DNA of 64,000 nucleotides. Origin: Pseudomonas sp. TH43. Lineage in GTDB: Bacteria; Pseudomonadota; Gammaproteobacteria; Pseudomonadales; Pseudomonadaceae. Position 1 is the stretch's first letter; each line of letters begins with the position of its first letter. Below the pieces are notes generated by a model. The model was not told the DNA's origin, did no database searches, and was given only the letters and a program-made list of their open reading frames with translations. This document shows positions 62,801 through 64,000 of the stretch, in pieces. Made by a program: the position numbers and the translations under genes. The DNA is taken from positions 930,001-994,000 of the forward strand of contig NZ_JAEKFI010000003.1 in assembly GCF_016650635.1 (NCBI RefSeq). The letters run 5' to 3'.

Positions 62801-62959
62801 CCAACGGGTCTGAATCACCATGGCTTTGAAGGTGAACGGCGGGTCTTCGCTCTGGCCGAGCTTGGTGTAGGACAAAGCGCCAACAATGGCCAGCAACAGC
62901 ATCAGGAACAGTACGATCTGGCGATTACGCAGCGCCCATTCGGAAAGGTTGAAGCGCAT
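59891..62959 (-). CDS. RND multidrug efflux permease
   Basis: Inner-membrane proton-driven efflux pump of 1022 residues, the usual size for the hydrophobe/amphiphile RND class. It has one N-terminal membrane helix (FLMLLLAIVGALSYTKL), a large periplasmic domain, a membrane block with the proton-relay GLLVDDAIIAVE near residue 405, and the mirrored second half with a periplasmic loop and membrane block (GTIALSGMIMRNSVILVDQI). It lies six bases after the adaptor gene and forms its operon. No outer-membrane channel gene is in the window. The substrate is unknown. Confidence 0.94.
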   Translation of the reverse strand: MRFNLSEWALRNRQIVLFLMLLLAIVGALSYTKLGQSEDPPFTFKAMVIQTRWLGATAQEVSRQVTERIEKKLMETGEYERIVSFSRPGESQVTFIARDSMHSKDIPDLWYQVRKKVSDIRQTLPPDIQGPFFNDEFGTTFGNIYALTGDGFDYAVLKDYADRIQIQLQRVKDVGKVDLLGLQDEKIWVELSNVKLATLGLPLAAVQQALQEQNAVSTAGFFETGSERLQLRVSGNFHSVDEIKNFPIRVGDRTFRISDVADVRRGFNDPPAPRMRFMGEDAIGLAVAMKDGGDILVLGKALEGEFSRIQKNLPAGMQLRKVSDQPAAVKTGVGEFVQVLVEALAIVLLVSFFSLGVRTGMVVALTIPLVLAMTFACMYYLGIGLHKISLGALVLALGLLVDDAIIAVEMMAIKMEQGFDRIKAASFAWTSTAFPMLTGTLITAAGFLPIATAQSGTGEYTRSIFQVVTIALIASWVAAVVFVPYLGEKLLPDLAKIHAARHGTGDGQPDPYGTPFYQRVRRLVEWCVAHRKTVIVLTVALFIASVMLFRFVPQQFFPASNRLELMVDLKLAEGASLANTTGEVKRLEALLKDHAGIDNYVAYVGTGSPRFYLPLDQQLPAASFAQFVVLAKTIEEREALRTWLIETLDEQFPAMRSRVTRLENGPPVGYPVQFRVTGEHIEEVRALARKVAAKVRENPHVVNVHLDWEEPSKVVYLNIDQDRARALGVSTANLAKFLQSSLTGSSVSQYREDNELIEILLRGTVHERTELSLLPSLAVPTDNGRSVALSQIATLEYGFEEGIIWHRNRLPTVTVRADIYGKEQPATLVKQIMPTLDPVRAELPDGYLLDVGGTVEDSERGQKSVNAGVPMFIVVVLTLLMVQLRSFSRTAMVFLTAPLGLIGVVLFLMVFRQPFGFVAMLGTIALSGMIMRNSVILVDQIEQDIASGLRPWQAIIEATVRRFRPIVLTALAAVLAMIPLSRSVFFGPMAVAIMGGLIVATALTLLFLPALYAAWFRVRREA

Positions 62960-62965
62960 CGGGGC

Positions 62966-64000
62966 TTACTCCTTGTCCGCCAGATTGACCACACGGTTGG
63001 AGCGATCCACCGGACGCACCTGCTGACCTTCGAGCAGCACATGCACGCCAGCGGCCACCACCCAGTCACTGGCGTTCAGCCCCTCAAGCACCGGTACGGT
63101 TTTTTCGCCGAACGGGCCAATGCGCACAGGGGTCTTCTTCAAGGTGTTGTTGGCGCTGACGACCCAGACGTAGGTCGCGCCGTTTTCTGCGGTCAGCGCC
63201 GAGAGTGGCACCGACAGTGACACGGTATCGGCCGATTGCACGAACACGCGGGCGCTCTGGCCCAACTCGGCCGGGACTTTGCCGCTGGTAAAAGAAATAC
63301 GTGCGGCGAAGGTGCGTGAACGTGGATCGGCAGCCGGCGACAATTCGCGAATCTGTCCTGCGAAGCGTTGGTTCTGTTGGGTCCAGAGTTCTACCGTAAC
63401 CGGCTGGCCGACCTTGAAGCGACCGAAGCTTTGCTCCGGCAGGCTGATCAAGACTTCGCGCTCGCCATCGGTGGCGAGGGTAAACACGGTTTGCCCGGCA
63501 GCAACCACCTGCCCGACTTCTACCGAACGCTTGGCCACCACGCCATCCTGAGGCGCACGCAATACCGCGTAACTGGCCTGATTGGTCGAAACGTTGAACT
63601 CAGCTTTGATCTGTTTGAGGCGCGCTTCGCCGGAGCGATAGAGGTTTTCGGCGTTGTCGTAGGCCGAACGGCTGACCATCTGCCGATCCATCAGGGTCTT
63701 GTAACGGTCTCGTTCGGCACGCACCAGGTTGAGATTGGCTTCGGCGGCGGCGACTTGCGCGCGGGTGGCGTCCAGTTGCAGGCGCACGTCCTGTGGATCG
63801 AGTTCGGCGAGCGGTTGATCGGCCTTGACCCGCTGGCCTTCGTCGACCAGTCGTCGGCTGACTTTGCCGCCAATGCGGAACGCCAGATCGGGTTCGTATC
63901 GGGCGCGCACCTCGCCCGGATAACTTTCCATCGCCTGCGCCGAAGGCTCTGGCTGCACCACCATGGCGGGTCGCACGGTGACTTGCGTCGCCTCTTCCTG
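62966..64000 (-). CDS. RND efflux periplasmic adaptor subunit (runs off right edge)
   Basis: Membrane-fusion protein linking the permease to an outer-membrane channel. At least 344 residues are visible. The frame stays open beyond base 64000: codons before an internal GTG at 63976 read QEEATQVT, so the start and probable lipoprotein signal lie outside the window. Visible in order: first lipoyl half (LAFRIGGKVSRRLVDEGQRV), a helical hairpin (about AAEANLNLVRAERDRY to YRSGEARLKQ), the second lipoyl half (APQDGVVAKRSVEVGQVV), the beta-barrel domain, and the membrane-proximal C-terminus. It is followed by the permease after six bases. Confidence 0.92.
   Translation of the reverse strand, partial: QEEATQVTVRPAMVVQPEPSAQAMESYPGEVRARYEPDLAFRIGGKVSRRLVDEGQRVKADQPLAELDPQDVRLQLDATRAQVAAAEANLNLVRAERDRYKTLMDRQMVSRSAYDNAENLYRSGEARLKQIKAEFNVSTNQASYAVLRAPQDGVVAKRSVEVGQVVAAGQTVFTLATDGEREVLISLPEQSFGRFKVGQPVTVELWTQQNQRFAGQIRELSPAADPRSRTFAARISFTSGKVPAELGQSARVFVQSADTVSLSVPLSALTAENGATYVWVVSANNTLKKTPVRIGPFGEKTVPVLEGLNASDWVVAAGVHVLLEGQQVRPVDRSNRVVNLADKE

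Overview
The window is a stretch of chromosome from a Pseudomonas of the P. fluorescens group. The basis is the gene order, which from memory matches the rpoS-to-plsB backbone of pseudomonads, the high-GC codon use, and the many REP/REPIN elements of the type GTGGGAGCGAGCCTGCTCGC. No tRNA, rRNA, integrase, transposase or CRISPR array was seen. Almost all of it is conserved core genome, and I did not find a convincing new multi-gene system.

Layout. From 1 to 34 kb nearly everything is on the minus strand. It starts with the N-terminal half of rpoS, then nlpD, pcm, surE, truD, ispF, the glutathione-dependent formaldehyde pair fghA/adhC with a divergent LysR regulator, ispD-ftsB, eno, kdsA, pyrG, tilS, accA and dnaE. 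The envelope block follows: rnhB-lpxB-lpxA-fabZ-lpxD-ompH-bamA-rseP-dxr-cdsA-uppS-frr-pyrH. The tsf-rpsB translation pair ends this half. At 34.1-34.4 kb a divergent promoter region separates rpsB from map, and from there most genes are on the plus strand.

Plus-strand half. map-glnD-dapC is followed by two low-GC, leaderless zinc metallopeptidases in tandem (39.5-41.0 kb) and a convergent Na+/H+ antiporter. Then come an ArsC-like protein, dapD, csdA-csdE, convergent tcdA, ndvB (a GH17-GT2 fusion), dapE, rlmA, a small conserved protein, a cold-shock protein and plsB. Three YbaY-like genes, only one of which is a lipoprotein, and a DUF4197 gene follow. The right end is accessory: a class II Fic protein, a dense patch of interspersed repeats, and a two-gene RND efflux operon whose adaptor gene runs off the window.

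How the genes fit together. The window holds four isoprenoid/undecaprenyl genes (ispD, ispF, dxr, uppS), lipid A genes (lpxA, lpxB, lpxD, with kdsA for Kdo), fatty-acid and phospholipid genes (accA, fabZ, cdsA, plsB), outer-membrane assembly (bamA, ompH, rseP), three genes of the succinylase lysine/diaminopimelate branch (dapC, dapD, dapE), and a sulfur-transfer/tRNA-modification trio (csdA, csdE, tcdA). Points worth a second look are the metallopeptidase pair, the YbaY-like cluster, a REPIN that supplies the stop codons of two convergent genes, a terminator that merges into the ispF ribosome-binding site, and the composite repeat patch beside the Fic gene.
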